Below, in pieces: positions 1 to 7,986 of a DNA stretch of 14,603 nucleotides; position 1 is the stretch's first letter; the number at the start of each line of letters is the position of its first letter. The translations under genes and the position numbers were made by a program. The stretch is taken from NCBI GenBank assembly GCA_964395765.1, contig CAYNCU010000103.1, positions 1 through 14,603 of the forward strand, given 5' to 3'. Under the pieces are notes generated by a model that ran no database searches, was not told the origin of the DNA, and saw only the letters and a list, made by a program, of their open reading frames with translations. This stretch comes from DATDPY01 sp964395765 (GTDB taxonomy: Bacteria > Bacteroidota > Bacteroidia > Cytophagales > Cyclobacteriaceae).

Positions 1-431
1 TGAATAAAAACAGGGTAGAGGAAGGCTGGTCGATCCTGTATGATAAGTTAAGGAGCCGGTACGGATTAATAAATTCATTTTTAGGAAATATCCCGGATTG
101 CCGGCAAAAAGAAGGCAAGATATTATCGCAAATTGACAGGTGTATTACTGACGGCTTACATGCCATAACCATCAGGGAACAGGTTATGACAGAGAGAAAG
201 CTTCTTAATACTTTCAATCAATTGCTCACGCAACTTAGCAATTATGATGGCGGAAGCATAACCGAGATAGAGAATGTAAGAAACAAGCTGACTGCACAGG
301 ATCATGATATTGCTTCGGTGGTCAGTCATTATAATTCAACCGTTAAAAATTATAATCAATCCAACAGCTCCTTTCCGGGAAATATCATTGCCGGGCTTTT
401 CGGATTTAAAAGAAAGGAATATTTCCGTTGA
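1..431 (+). CDS. lemA: LemA family protein, 5'-truncated by the window edge
   Basis: The reading frame is open from the first complete codon (position 3) to the TGA at 429-431, so the gene begins outside the window; the ATG at 186 is internal. Seen: the visible part starts with residues N-K-N-R-V-E-E-G-W, then a segment ending R-Y-G-L-I-N-S-F, matching the LemA pattern in which an Asn-Val-x-x-Ala-Trp helix leads to an R-Y-D-L-I-P-N-L-like motif. The C-terminus has the family-typical Y-N-S-T-V-K-N-Y-N, F-P-G-N-I-I-A-G and G-F-K-R-K-E-Y-F. Known: LemA proteins are small, usually N-terminally membrane-anchored helical-bundle proteins without an established biochemical role. The membrane anchor lies upstream and cannot be seen. 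The divergent sequence (for example I-N-S-F for I-P-N-L) suggests a less typical family member. It overlaps the next gene by 4 bp, so the two are probably co-transcribed and translationally coupled. Confidence 0.85.
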   Translation, partial: NKNRVEEGWSILYDKLRSRYGLINSFLGNIPDCRQKEGKILSQIDRCITDGLHAITIREQVMTERKLLNTFNQLLTQLSNYDGGSITEIENVRNKLTAQDHDIASVVSHYNSTVKNYNQSNSSFPGNIIAGLFGFKRKEYFR

Positions 432-2380
432 AAATGAAACCGGGATTTTATAGAAAGATTATTTATTTGCTCAATGCGTTACGTCGCATCCTGCTGATTT
501 TTTTTATATTATGCAATTCTCATTTTTCCAGGGCGGAAGAGCTGATCAATGACTTTCACAGTGATATCATCGTGAAGGTAGACCGTAGCCTTGAAGTTCG
601 TGAAACCATAAGGGTTTCGGTAGAAGGTATTAAGATCAGGGAAGGAATTTACAGGGATATCCCTGTTAAAATAATTACCCCGCAGGGAATAAAGATAAGA
701 GCAAAACTAATAATTAGCCGTGTATTACTGGACGGAAAGCCTGAAGCCTGGGAAATAAGCAATCATGGAAAATTTGAAAGGCTAAAGATCGGAAGGAAAG
801 GGGTTTTGCTGGAACATGGAAGCCATACCTTTACCATCGTTTACAATGTATCGAACCAGGTAAAATTTTCAGATGATTTTAATACGATTAATTGGAACGT
901 AACCGGAGGTGAATCCGGAGTTACCATTCAGAATGCATCGGTCAGAATACTCTTGCCGGCAGGTGCTAAAGTTTTGCAGTCTGCTGCTTATAGCGGATAT
1001 CCGGGTGATACCTCCTGTGATTGTACAGTCGGACCGGTTGGAAAAAGCACATGGGAGGGATATATGACAGGCCCGCTTTATCCCTCCATGAATTACAGGG
1101 TTTCTCTGAATTTTTCCAAAGGCTTCATTTTGCCCCAATCGCCAAGTGACGTTAAAGCACTGATCTTCAGTAGGAGAAGGATATTCTATGCAGGGATTAC
1201 CGGGTTATTATTCACGCTGTTAACCTACTTTGTTACCTGGTTTTTTATTGGGAGAAACCCGTTCAAAGGAATGATCTTTCCTAAATTTTTGCCGCCGTCC
1301 GGTCTACCGGCTGATTTATGCAGGGTGGTTTATCAACAGGGATATGATAAAAAAGCTTTTACTTCCGCCGTTATTCAGTTAGCCGTAAAAGGCGCCCTTA
1401 CGATCAGGCATACGGAAACCGGCTATATGCTGCTAAAGGCAGAGCTGCAGCCTGGCAACCTGAGTTTTGCCGAAACCAGGATCATGAACAAACTTTTCAG
1501 CACAGGGACCACGTTAACAGTGACCAGTGAAAACTTTAAACTTTTCCACGAGGCTATTCATTTCCATGAAAATAATCTTAACCGGAAATTCGCTTCTCTT
1601 TATTTTCACATGAACAGGAATTGGCTTCTGCCCGGAATTCTGGTTTCCTTTATTGTCCTTGCCTGGATGAATGCGTGGATCTATTCTTTTAACAGCGATA
1701 CCTTTATCGGGAGTCTTCTGATCGGCGCCGTATATATGGGTTTTGGACCGGTTATATTAATGCTGTTCAGGAGATTCCGGGCATCCGGAAATGCAATACG
1801 AGTATTGTTTTTATCGGCGATTATGGTGGCTCTGTTCTTCCTATCGGGTTCTGTTATTCAATTCATGAGTAATACCGGACTGGAAACTTATGTCGATGAA
1901 AATGTTTTGCTTTTTTATACAGGTATTTTATTGGTTCTGCTTTTTACCGGAATTCTTTTTACCGGATTAATTATACCCGGGCATTTTCAAAGTCAGCCGC
2001 TCATCAGGGAACTGGAGGGATTGAAATTGTATATAAAAGAAAATGAACAAAACAGGAATGTAGTTAAAAATTACCCGGACATGACCGCCAGGCATTTTGA
2101 AAATCTTATTCCCTATGCTATCGCTTTGGATGTTGAAACTGCCTGGTCCTTAAAATTTGAAAAGATACTGAATGTCACTTCGGCTTCCGGTTATCCGATA
2201 ACCACATGGTATTCCGGACCCGGTAAGCGATTTAATGGTGCTGAATTCGGCGGAGAGATAGGATCGGCTTTCAATGCAGCACTGGCCATCAGTTGTTTTC
2301 CGGCGATTGAAGATGATGATCTGAAAATATCCGAACCTGTTTATTCAGCAGGCGATAAAGAAGGAATAACGGTTAATTAA
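428..2380 (+). CDS. DUF2207 domain-containing membrane protein
   Basis: A 650-residue protein of the DUF2207 (YciQ-like) family. Seen: an N-terminal hydrophobic segment at about residues 20-32 that looks like a signal sequence; an extracytoplasmic beta-rich domain at about 36-240 with the family hallmark G-I-Y-R-D-I-P (73-79); a membrane segment at about 252-274; a cytoplasmic part with a G-Y-D-K-K-A-F-T-S-A-V-I-Q-L-A-V-K-G motif (305-322); four further membrane segments at about 400-420, 426-447, 458-479 and 492-516; and a C-terminal domain with the L-I-P-Y-A-I-A-L motif (560-567). Function is unknown for the family. The start is TTG at 428, overlapping the lemA stop, with AAGGAA at 414-419 well spaced for it; ATG at 434 is the alternative and removes two residues. 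Odd: the tail after residue 600 is acidic and lacks the Gly/Ser-rich run common in this family. Family assignment is confident, role is not. Confidence 0.88.
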   Translation: MKMKPGFYRKIIYLLNALRRILLIFFILCNSHFSRAEELINDFHSDIIVKVDRSLEVRETIRVSVEGIKIREGIYRDIPVKIITPQGIKIRAKLIISRVLLDGKPEAWEISNHGKFERLKIGRKGVLLEHGSHTFTIVYNVSNQVKFSDDFNTINWNVTGGESGVTIQNASVRILLPAGAKVLQSAAYSGYPGDTSCDCTVGPVGKSTWEGYMTGPLYPSMNYRVSLNFSKGFILPQSPSDVKALIFSRRRIFYAGITGLLFTLLTYFVTWFFIGRNPFKGMIFPKFLPPSGLPADLCRVVYQQGYDKKAFTSAVIQLAVKGALTIRHTETGYMLLKAELQPGNLSFAETRIMNKLFSTGTTLTVTSENFKLFHEAIHFHENNLNRKFASLYFHMNRNWLLPGILVSFIVLAWMNAWIYSFNSDTFIGSLLIGAVYMGFGPVILMLFRRFRASGNAIRVLFLSAIMVALFFLSGSVIQFMSNTGLETYVDENVLLFYTGILLVLLFTGILFTGLIIPGHFQSQPLIRELEGLKLYIKENEQNRNVVKNYPDMTARHFENLIPYAIALDVETAWSLKFEKILNVTSASGYPITTWYSGPGKRFNGAEFGGEIGSAFNAALAISCFPAIEDDDLKISEPVYSAGDKEGITVN

Positions 2381-2415
2381 ATTATGGATTCTCATTTATC
2401 GTCAAGCCATAATTT
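2379..2415. repeat. Inverted repeat between convergent genes, possible weak bidirectional terminator
   Basis: AAATTATGG at 2379-2387 is a perfect 9-bp inverted complement of CCATAATTT at 2407-2415, with a 19-nt loop. The arms reach into the 3' ends of the DUF2207 gene (stop 2378-2380) and the desaturase gene (stop 2402-2404 on the minus strand). The stem is A/T-rich and neither side has a good T-run, so a terminator role is only a possibility. Confidence 0.3.
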
Positions 2416-3514
2416 CGCTTAGCTTCGGGAGTTTCCCATATTCTTTTAAAATATTAAAATGGGAGCGAAGAGCGGCCCCAAAGGATTTGTTTTCCAGGTA
2501 GGGAATATTAAATTCTTCTGCCGTCTTTTTAACAATACCCGCTATTTTCGGATAATGAACATGACATACCTTGGGAAATAAATGATGTTCAATCTGGTAA
2601 TTCAATCCCCCTACATACCATGAAATATATTTATTCCGGGGCGAAAAATTTACTGTAGTATTCATTTGGTGAATGGCCCAGGCATTTTGTATCTGACCTT
2701 TATCATCGGGAATCGGATGGGCTGTCCCCTCAACGGTATGCGCCATTTGGAAAACATAGGATAAGATTACGCCTGAAAAGAAATGCATTACCACGAATCC
2801 GATAATAACCTGGTATAAAACCAGATGAAAGAAAAGTACGGGGATTGCTATCATAATAAAGAAATACAATAGCTTGTTTGATATGATCAGAAGAATGGTG
2901 CCTGCGTTTTTCTGCTTTTCATTTTTCAGCGTTCCGTTTCTTGTATAGGTATAATACTGAATGATATCTTTCAGCACAACCCAGTACAGCGTCATAATGC
3001 CATAAAAAAAGGTGGCATAAAGCCACTGATAGCGGTGAAAAGTTTTTACTTCCGTATTCGGTGACATCCTCAGTGCGGCACGGTCCTGGATATCATCATC
3101 CATACCCGATATATTGGTATAGGTATGATGAAGAAGGTTATGTTGCAGTTTCCAGTTAAATACGGAACCGCCCAGCAGGTTAAGGGTATGCCCCATGAAA
3201 TAGTTGACAGCCTTGTTTGCAGAATAAGCTCCGTGATTGGCGTCATGCATAACACTCATGCCGATACCGGCGAGGGCGATTCCTGCAATCGACCAGCAAA
3301 TGAGCGCCAGCCAGAAAGGAGGATTAACCACGACCAGGATAATCAGGGGTAAAATATAAGAACCTAACAAGGTAATTGATTTTATAATCATTTCGGTATT
3401 GGCGTGTGGAGACAGCTGGTGACTTTTAAAATAACTGTCCACCCTGTTTCGCAAGGTCAGAAAAAATTCATTTTTATCGGTTGCGACAAATTTTACTTGC
3501 CCTCTTAATTCCAT
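2402..3514 (-). CDS. Membrane fatty-acid desaturase, front-end (delta-6-like) type
   Basis: A 370-residue integral membrane di-iron desaturase, expected to introduce a double bond into an acyl chain of a phospholipid or acyl-CoA using O2 and an electron donor. Seen: the three histidine boxes H90-D-A-N-H94, H125-N-L-L-H129-H130 and Q307-I-E-H310-H311. Glutamine replacing the first histidine of the third box is the hallmark of front-end desaturases. Hydrophobic segments lie at about 46-64, 68-88, 163-182, 206-227 and 229-253. There is no N-terminal cytochrome b5 domain, unlike eukaryotic delta-5/6 enzymes, so electrons must come from a separate partner. Length is normal for bacterial members. 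The ATG at 3512-3514 is used; no strong Shine-Dalgarno precedes it. The gene stands alone, divergent from the signalling operon. Substrate and double-bond position cannot be read from sequence; cold-regulated lipid unsaturation is a typical but unproven role. Confidence 0.92.
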   Translation of the reverse strand: MELRGQVKFVATDKNEFFLTLRNRVDSYFKSHQLSPHANTEMIIKSITLLGSYILPLIILVVVNPPFWLALICWSIAGIALAGIGMSVMHDANHGAYSANKAVNYFMGHTLNLLGGSVFNWKLQHNLLHHTYTNISGMDDDIQDRAALRMSPNTEVKTFHRYQWLYATFFYGIMTLYWVVLKDIIQYYTYTRNGTLKNEKQKNAGTILLIISNKLLYFFIMIAIPVLFFHLVLYQVIIGFVVMHFFSGVILSYVFQMAHTVEGTAHPIPDDKGQIQNAWAIHQMNTTVNFSPRNKYISWYVGGLNYQIEHHLFPKVCHVHYPKIAGIVKKTAEEFNIPYLENKSFGAALRSHFNILKEYGKLPKLSEIMA

Positions 3515-3857
3515 AGTAATAAGTGTGTTATGATTAATATTTGGGGAAGATCATCATGAAAAAGGATATGAAGTACAATTTTAATGAGGAAAAACCTTTG
3601 AATAATTCACCAATATAGCGCTATTTCAGCTTATTACAAAGATATTGCCCATTATGTTGTGATAATTTGAGGAATAAATTCAGAGCCCTTCCGACCCTGG
3701 ATTATATTACATTCGGTTATAGTGATTAATTGCCTATAAATGTTTATCTTATCTGGTATTCGTGAAATCTTTAAATTCAATAATGTAATTTTTAAAACGG
3801 ACTTATAAATTATTAGCTCAACACTTTTAATTTAAACCGCTAATAACCGCGGCTAAT
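3515..3857. other. Divergent intergenic region, 343 bp
   Basis: This A/T-rich region separates the desaturase (minus) from the hybrid kinase (plus) and must carry both promoters unless the kinase is transcribed from further away. I see a candidate minus-strand -7 element (3637-3644) and alternative inverted repeats just before the kinase start (3811-3858), listed separately. A 20-codon mini-ORF at 3556-3618 is preceded by GGGGA but is not supported as a gene. No convincing plus-strand TTTG/TAnnTTTG promoter pair was found. Confidence 0.6.
3637..3644 (-). promoter_or_regulatory. Candidate Bacteroidota -7 promoter element for the desaturase gene
   Basis: On the minus strand this reads TATCTTTG, a full match to the Bacteroidota sigma-ABfr -7 consensus TAnnTTTG. 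It would give a leader of roughly 120 nt before the desaturase ATG. A matching -33 TTTG is not present at the expected 19-21 nt spacing, so this is only a partial match that can occur by chance in A/T-rich DNA. Confidence 0.3.
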
Positions 3858-3858
3858 A
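3811..3858 (+). promoter_or_regulatory. Leader with mutually exclusive inverted repeats next to the kinase start
   Basis: TATTAGC at 3811-3817 can pair perfectly with GCTAATA at 3839-3845 or with a second GCTAATA at 3852-3858, whose last base is the A of the kinase ATG. The self-complementary hexamer CCGCGG (3847-3852) lies between the two copies. If transcribed, the RNA could fold in two exclusive ways, one touching the start codon. The arms are only 7 bp and A/T-rich, so the fold may not be stable. Confidence 0.25.
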
Positions 3859-6800
3859 TGAACACCTTGAATAAATTATCTATTAAAACCAGGCTATTCA
3901 TTTTATCGCTAATACCCTTATTGGCACTGTTCTATTATTTACAAATTAATCTCAGAAGGGAATGGAGTCTGAAACAGAGTGCTCGCAGGGAACTTGTCAA
4001 TGTTGATGAAATCGACAACCTATCGGGCGTACTAACGGAATTACAGAAAGAAAGAGCTTATGCGTTGGGATATATTTCAAGCCAATCGCCTTCGTTAAAA
4101 GCCCAATTACAATCTCAGTTCGAATCCACCGATAAAGCCATTTCAACTTTTGAAAATGCTTATAAAATCCCGCTTACCGCTAAATATAAATACTGGGATT
4201 ATTTTGATAGCCTCCAGGTAATCCGATCCCACATCGCAGATCGTAATGAGATGGAAACCATAAATAACTTTTATCTGAATTTAAAGACCCTGTTGTTAGA
4301 TCGTGTCAGTCTCATTTCAAGCTCTTCGAAAAGTCTTGATATAAAGAACATGTTTAATTCAAATATTTTATTAATTGAGACGAAAGATTTCCTGAGTGCC
4401 ATTCGAAGCCGTTTGGGAAAAGTTATTCTTACCGGGAAATTTGAGAATAAGGATTATGCTGTTTTTTCCGGTTACAGAGATGAATATAAGGATTACATGC
4501 ATAAGTTCCTGACGGAATGTTCTCCTGGATTGAGAAAATATTTTGAAGATAAATACAAAGGGCCCCTTGTTAACCGGACGCAGGCAATAATTGATTCGGT
4601 TTATTACCATCCGGATTTATCGGGAGTAAAATATGATTTCAACACATGGTGGGAAACGGCATCAAACAGTATTAATATCCTGGAAAATACGGAAGATTAT
4701 TCAAGGAGCTTAATTGTGAAAAAGGCCACTGAAAACCTCTCAACAGCCAATTCTATTTTAATTCTTAATATTTCATTAGCTCTCGCCGTGGTTATCTTCA
4801 TTATCCTTTTCACGGTGGCTACCATAAAGGGAATTGTGAATGCGATTTACGGTTTAAAAAATGCAGCGGACCGGATGGCAAAAGGCGAGGTTAATGTTAC
4901 ACTGGATGTTAATTCCCGGGATGAACTCGGGGCATTGGCGAATTCTTTTTCCGAAATGATTTCGGTGACCAGGGAATTTTCCAATATCGCTGATGTTATC
5001 GGCAAAGGCGAATATGATAAGGAGGTACGAATCCGCGGAAAGGGGGATACCCTGGGAATTGCACTGAATAACATGAAGGATAACCTCAGAAAGTTATCTG
5101 AAGAGAATGAAAGAAGAACCTGGCTGCTTACCGGGTCAGGTGAGCTGAACGACACTATGCGGGGGGAAAAGGGGATCAATGACCTGGTGCAGGAAGCACT
5201 CTCCAAGCTGGCTGAATTTATGAAGGCACAGATCGGAGCTATCTACTTAAGAAATAACGGTCAACTGGATATGATCGGCAGCTATGCGTTTCAGTTTCGT
5301 AAAGGAAATACCAATTCATTTAAAATCGGAGAAGGTCTCGTCGGGCAGGCGGCTCTGGAAAAGAAACCGATTTTATTCGGCGAAGTGCCTGAGGATTATA
5401 TCCATATCAATTCAGGGCTAGGTAATTCGGCCCCGAAAAATATAATAATATACCCACTGTTATATGAAGGCGAGGTAAACGGCGTTATCGAGCTCGGGAG
5501 TAACAAAGAATTCAATGAAATGCATATGCGCTTCCTGGAAATTGTCAGTGAAAATATCGCCATTGCCATTAACTCAGCCCAGTCAAGGACACAGCTCCGG
5601 GAATTGCTTGAAGAAACACAAAGGCAGGCGGAAGAACTGGAGGCACAACAGGAGGAACTAAGGCAAACAAATGAGGAGTTGGAGGAAAAAACGGAATTAC
5701 TGGAAAAATCCGAAGCCGAATTAAGGGCCCAGCAGGAAGAACTCCAGCAAAGCAACGAAGAACTTGAAGAAAAGGCAAATATCCTTGAAGAACAAAAACA
5801 AAAGCTGGAAGATGCCAAGATCGAACTGGAGTACAAAGCACGTGAAATTGAAGTTACCAGCAAATATAAATCCGAATTCCTTGCCAATATGTCCCATGAA
5901 CTCCGTACGCCTTTAAACAGTATCCTGATCCTTGCACAACTGCTTTCTGAAAATAAAAGCAAGAACTTAAAGGAAAAGGAAATTGAATATGCCAATAATG
6001 TCTATAATTCAGGAATCGACTTACTGAACCTGATCAATGAAATACTGGATCTTTCAAAAGTTGAGGCGGGTAAAATTGAACTGGATATCGGAGACACGTC
6101 ATTCCTTGATTTGAAAGAGGATATCTCGGCTATGTTCGGTGAATTAGCAAAAAGCAAATCAATCGATTTTACCATTAAGATAGACAAAGCGCTGGAATCA
6201 CATTCCATAAATACGGACCGACAACGCCTGGAACAGATATTAAGGAATATACTTTCCAATGCCTTTAAATTCACCGAAAAGAAAGGAAAGGTAAGCATAG
6301 TAATTTCCCGGTTTAATGATTTCAATGAGAATTATGGCGGAAAATTAAAGCCTTCCGACCAGGTTATTTCTTTTGCGGTAAATGATACCGGCATCGGCAT
6401 TCCTGATACCAAACAATCCATTATTTTTGAAGCCTTCCAGCAAGCTGATGGTTCAACGAAGAGAAAATTCGGTGGAACAGGACTGGGGTTGTCCATTTCC
6501 CGTCAGATTGCGGAAGCCCTTGGCGGTGAAATTTTACTTCAAAGCAAAGAAGGGGAAGGGAGTACTTTTACGTTATTGCTCCCTGGGAAATTTGACCAGG
6601 ATCGTAAATCCGAACTCGGAACCAGGCTGAAAATATCAGCCAGGAAACCTGGCCAGGCCTCTGATAAAAAGAAACCGGTCATGGAAATTATGCAGGAGCT
6701 TCCTGACGAGACGACCGTTTCAGATGACCGTTATATTATTAGTGAAAATGAAAAGATTATCCTGATTATTGAAGATGATGCGGAATTTGCCGCTTTATTA

Positions 6801-7925
6801 CTGGAATTTGTCAGGGAAAGGAATTACAAGGGGGTAGTAGCCACCCAGGGCAATACCGGCTTAAGCCTTGCCCGTCACTTTAAACCAGATGCCATATTGC
6901 TTGACATGAACCTTCCGGTTATGGATGGTTCGGAGGTACTCACACACCTGAAAAATGACCCGGCATTACGTCATATTCCCGTTCAGGTGATATCCGGATA
7001 TGATAAACGCAAGGAAGGTTTGGACCTCGGGGCATTCGATTTTATCATGAAGCCTGTTACTAAACAATTACTTGACTCTGTTTTCGACCGGATCGAGGAT
7101 TTTATCAACCGCAAGCTCAAAAGATTGCTGATCGTTGAAGATGATGAAATCCAGAATAAAGCAATCCGTAATTTAATTGGAAACGGTGATGTCAAATGTT
7201 TTTCTGCCTATTCTGGAAATGAAGCTTATGATATTCTGTGCAAAGAAAATTATGACAGCATAATTGTTGACCTTGGTCTTCCTGACATGACTGGTTTCGA
7301 ATTACTTGAAAAAATAAAGTCCGACAAGCGGTTAAATAAGATACCCGTCATTGTTTATACGGGAAAGGACCTGACCCGGGAAGAGCGAAATCATTTAAAC
7401 CGTCTGGCCAGCACGGTCGTACTGAAAACAGCCGATTCAAAAGAAAGACTTCTTGATGAAACCACTTTGTTCCTTCACCGGGTGGAATCCAATTTACCCA
7501 GGGAAAAACAAAACATAATCAGAAGGCTTCATAAAACGGATGAAGTTTTGCAAAATAAGACAATATTGATCGTTGATGATGATATAAGAAATATCTATTC
7601 ACTGACGAACGCGTTGGAAGAGGAAGGCCTGCATTGTATATCCGCTGAAAACGGAAAGGAAGCGGTCGATCTTTTGAAATCATCAAATTCAGGGATTCAT
7701 ATGGTCCTTATGGACATCATGATGCCGGAAATGGATGGCTATGAAGCCACCCGGGAAATAAGAAAAAATCCCCGACTCAGTAAAATTCCTATTATTGCCC
7801 TTACAGCCAAGGCCATGAAAGGTGACCGGGAAAAATGTCTTAATGCGGGAATGTCAGACTATATTTCAAAGCCTGTAAACATAGAACAATTATTGTCATT
7901 ACTGAGAGTTTGGCTTTATAAATGA
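3858..7925 (+). CDS. Hybrid sensor histidine kinase: NIT-HAMP-GAF-coiled coil-HisKA-HATPase-REC-REC-REC
   Basis: A 1355-residue inner-membrane sensor kinase. Seen in order: membrane segment at about 11-30; periplasmic region at about 31-295 whose first part, with V-L-T-E-L-Q-K-E-R-A-Y-A-L-G-Y (58-72), resembles the nitrate/nitrite-sensing NIT domain; second membrane segment at about 298-322; HAMP at about 323-375; GAF at about 435-575; Q/E-rich coiled coil at about 576-668 containing a 28-residue repeat; HisKA with the phospho-accepting H680 in S-H-E-L-R-T-P; HATPase_c with D-T-G-I-G-I-P (843-849) and G-G-T-G-L-G-L (872-878). Three receiver domains follow: REC1 (acidic D973/D974, phospho-acceptor D1016, K1065), REC2 (D1095/D1096, D1138, K1190) and REC3 (D1240/D1241, D1286, K1338). 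There is no HPt domain. In REC2 the conserved Lys is followed by Thr, not Pro. It is the first gene of a probable operon; cheR begins 61 nt downstream. The ligand is unknown; nitrate sensing is only suggested by the NIT-like fold. Confidence 0.93.
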   Translation: MNTLNKLSIKTRLFILSLIPLLALFYYLQINLRREWSLKQSARRELVNVDEIDNLSGVLTELQKERAYALGYISSQSPSLKAQLQSQFESTDKAISTFENAYKIPLTAKYKYWDYFDSLQVIRSHIADRNEMETINNFYLNLKTLLLDRVSLISSSSKSLDIKNMFNSNILLIETKDFLSAIRSRLGKVILTGKFENKDYAVFSGYRDEYKDYMHKFLTECSPGLRKYFEDKYKGPLVNRTQAIIDSVYYHPDLSGVKYDFNTWWETASNSINILENTEDYSRSLIVKKATENLSTANSILILNISLALAVVIFIILFTVATIKGIVNAIYGLKNAADRMAKGEVNVTLDVNSRDELGALANSFSEMISVTREFSNIADVIGKGEYDKEVRIRGKGDTLGIALNNMKDNLRKLSEENERRTWLLTGSGELNDTMRGEKGINDLVQEALSKLAEFMKAQIGAIYLRNNGQLDMIGSYAFQFRKGNTNSFKIGEGLVGQAALEKKPILFGEVPEDYIHINSGLGNSAPKNIIIYPLLYEGEVNGVIELGSNKEFNEMHMRFLEIVSENIAIAINSAQSRTQLRELLEETQRQAEELEAQQEELRQTNEELEEKTELLEKSEAELRAQQEELQQSNEELEEKANILEEQKQKLEDAKIELEYKAREIEVTSKYKSEFLANMSHELRTPLNSILILAQLLSENKSKNLKEKEIEYANNVYNSGIDLLNLINEILDLSKVEAGKIELDIGDTSFLDLKEDISAMFGELAKSKSIDFTIKIDKALESHSINTDRQRLEQILRNILSNAFKFTEKKGKVSIVISRFNDFNENYGGKLKPSDQVISFAVNDTGIGIPDTKQSIIFEAFQQADGSTKRKFGGTGLGLSISRQIAEALGGEILLQSKEGEGSTFTLLLPGKFDQDRKSELGTRLKISARKPGQASDKKKPVMEIMQELPDETTVSDDRYIISENEKIILIIEDDAEFAALLLEFVRERNYKGVVATQGNTGLSLARHFKPDAILLDMNLPVMDGSEVLTHLKNDPALRHIPVQVISGYDKRKEGLDLGAFDFIMKPVTKQLLDSVFDRIEDFINRKLKRLLIVEDDEIQNKAIRNLIGNGDVKCFSAYSGNEAYDILCKENYDSIIVDLGLPDMTGFELLEKIKSDKRLNKIPVIVYTGKDLTREERNHLNRLASTVVLKTADSKERLLDETTLFLHRVESNLPREKQNIIRRLHKTDEVLQNKTILIVDDDIRNIYSLTNALEEEGLHCISAENGKEAVDLLKSSNSGIHMVLMDIMMPEMDGYEATREIRKNPRLSKIPIIALTAKAMKGDREKCLNAGMSDYISKPVNIEQLLSLLRVWLYK
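5643..5774 (+). repeat. Tandem 28-residue (84-bp) coiled-coil repeat inside the hybrid kinase gene
   Basis: Residues 596-601 (A-Q-Q-E-E-L) recur exactly at 624-629, and N605-E-E-L-E-E-K611 recurs at 633-639, so the coiled coil holds two copies of a 28-residue unit, four heptads long. The codons differ between the copies (gag/gaa, ttg/ctt, agg/cag), so the duplication is old and similarity is kept at protein level. Length and register are therefore probably under selection for signal transmission from GAF to kinase core. Confidence 0.75.
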
Positions 7926-7986
7926 CTTTTTAATTTCATCCTTAACAGAAAGCTTTTTATTTAATTAAAATTCCGGATTCAACGAT

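Noticed and set aside
869..1138. An 89-codon minus-strand open frame opposite the DUF2207 gene.
   Set aside because: It is a shadow of the coding strand with no recognisable motif and no start signal.
3556..3618. A 20-codon plus-strand mini-ORF starting ATG 3556 and preceded by GGGGA at a good distance.
   Set aside because: It is too short to judge by composition, matches no family I recognise and lies inside a divergent promoter region. Conservation in relatives would be needed.
5396..5995. A 199-codon minus-strand open frame (and a 90-codon one at 5569-5841) opposite the coiled coil.
   Set aside because: It is Ser/Cys-rich low-complexity sequence, the expected antisense of a Glu/Gln/Leu-rich coiled coil; the plus strand is clearly a real kinase gene.
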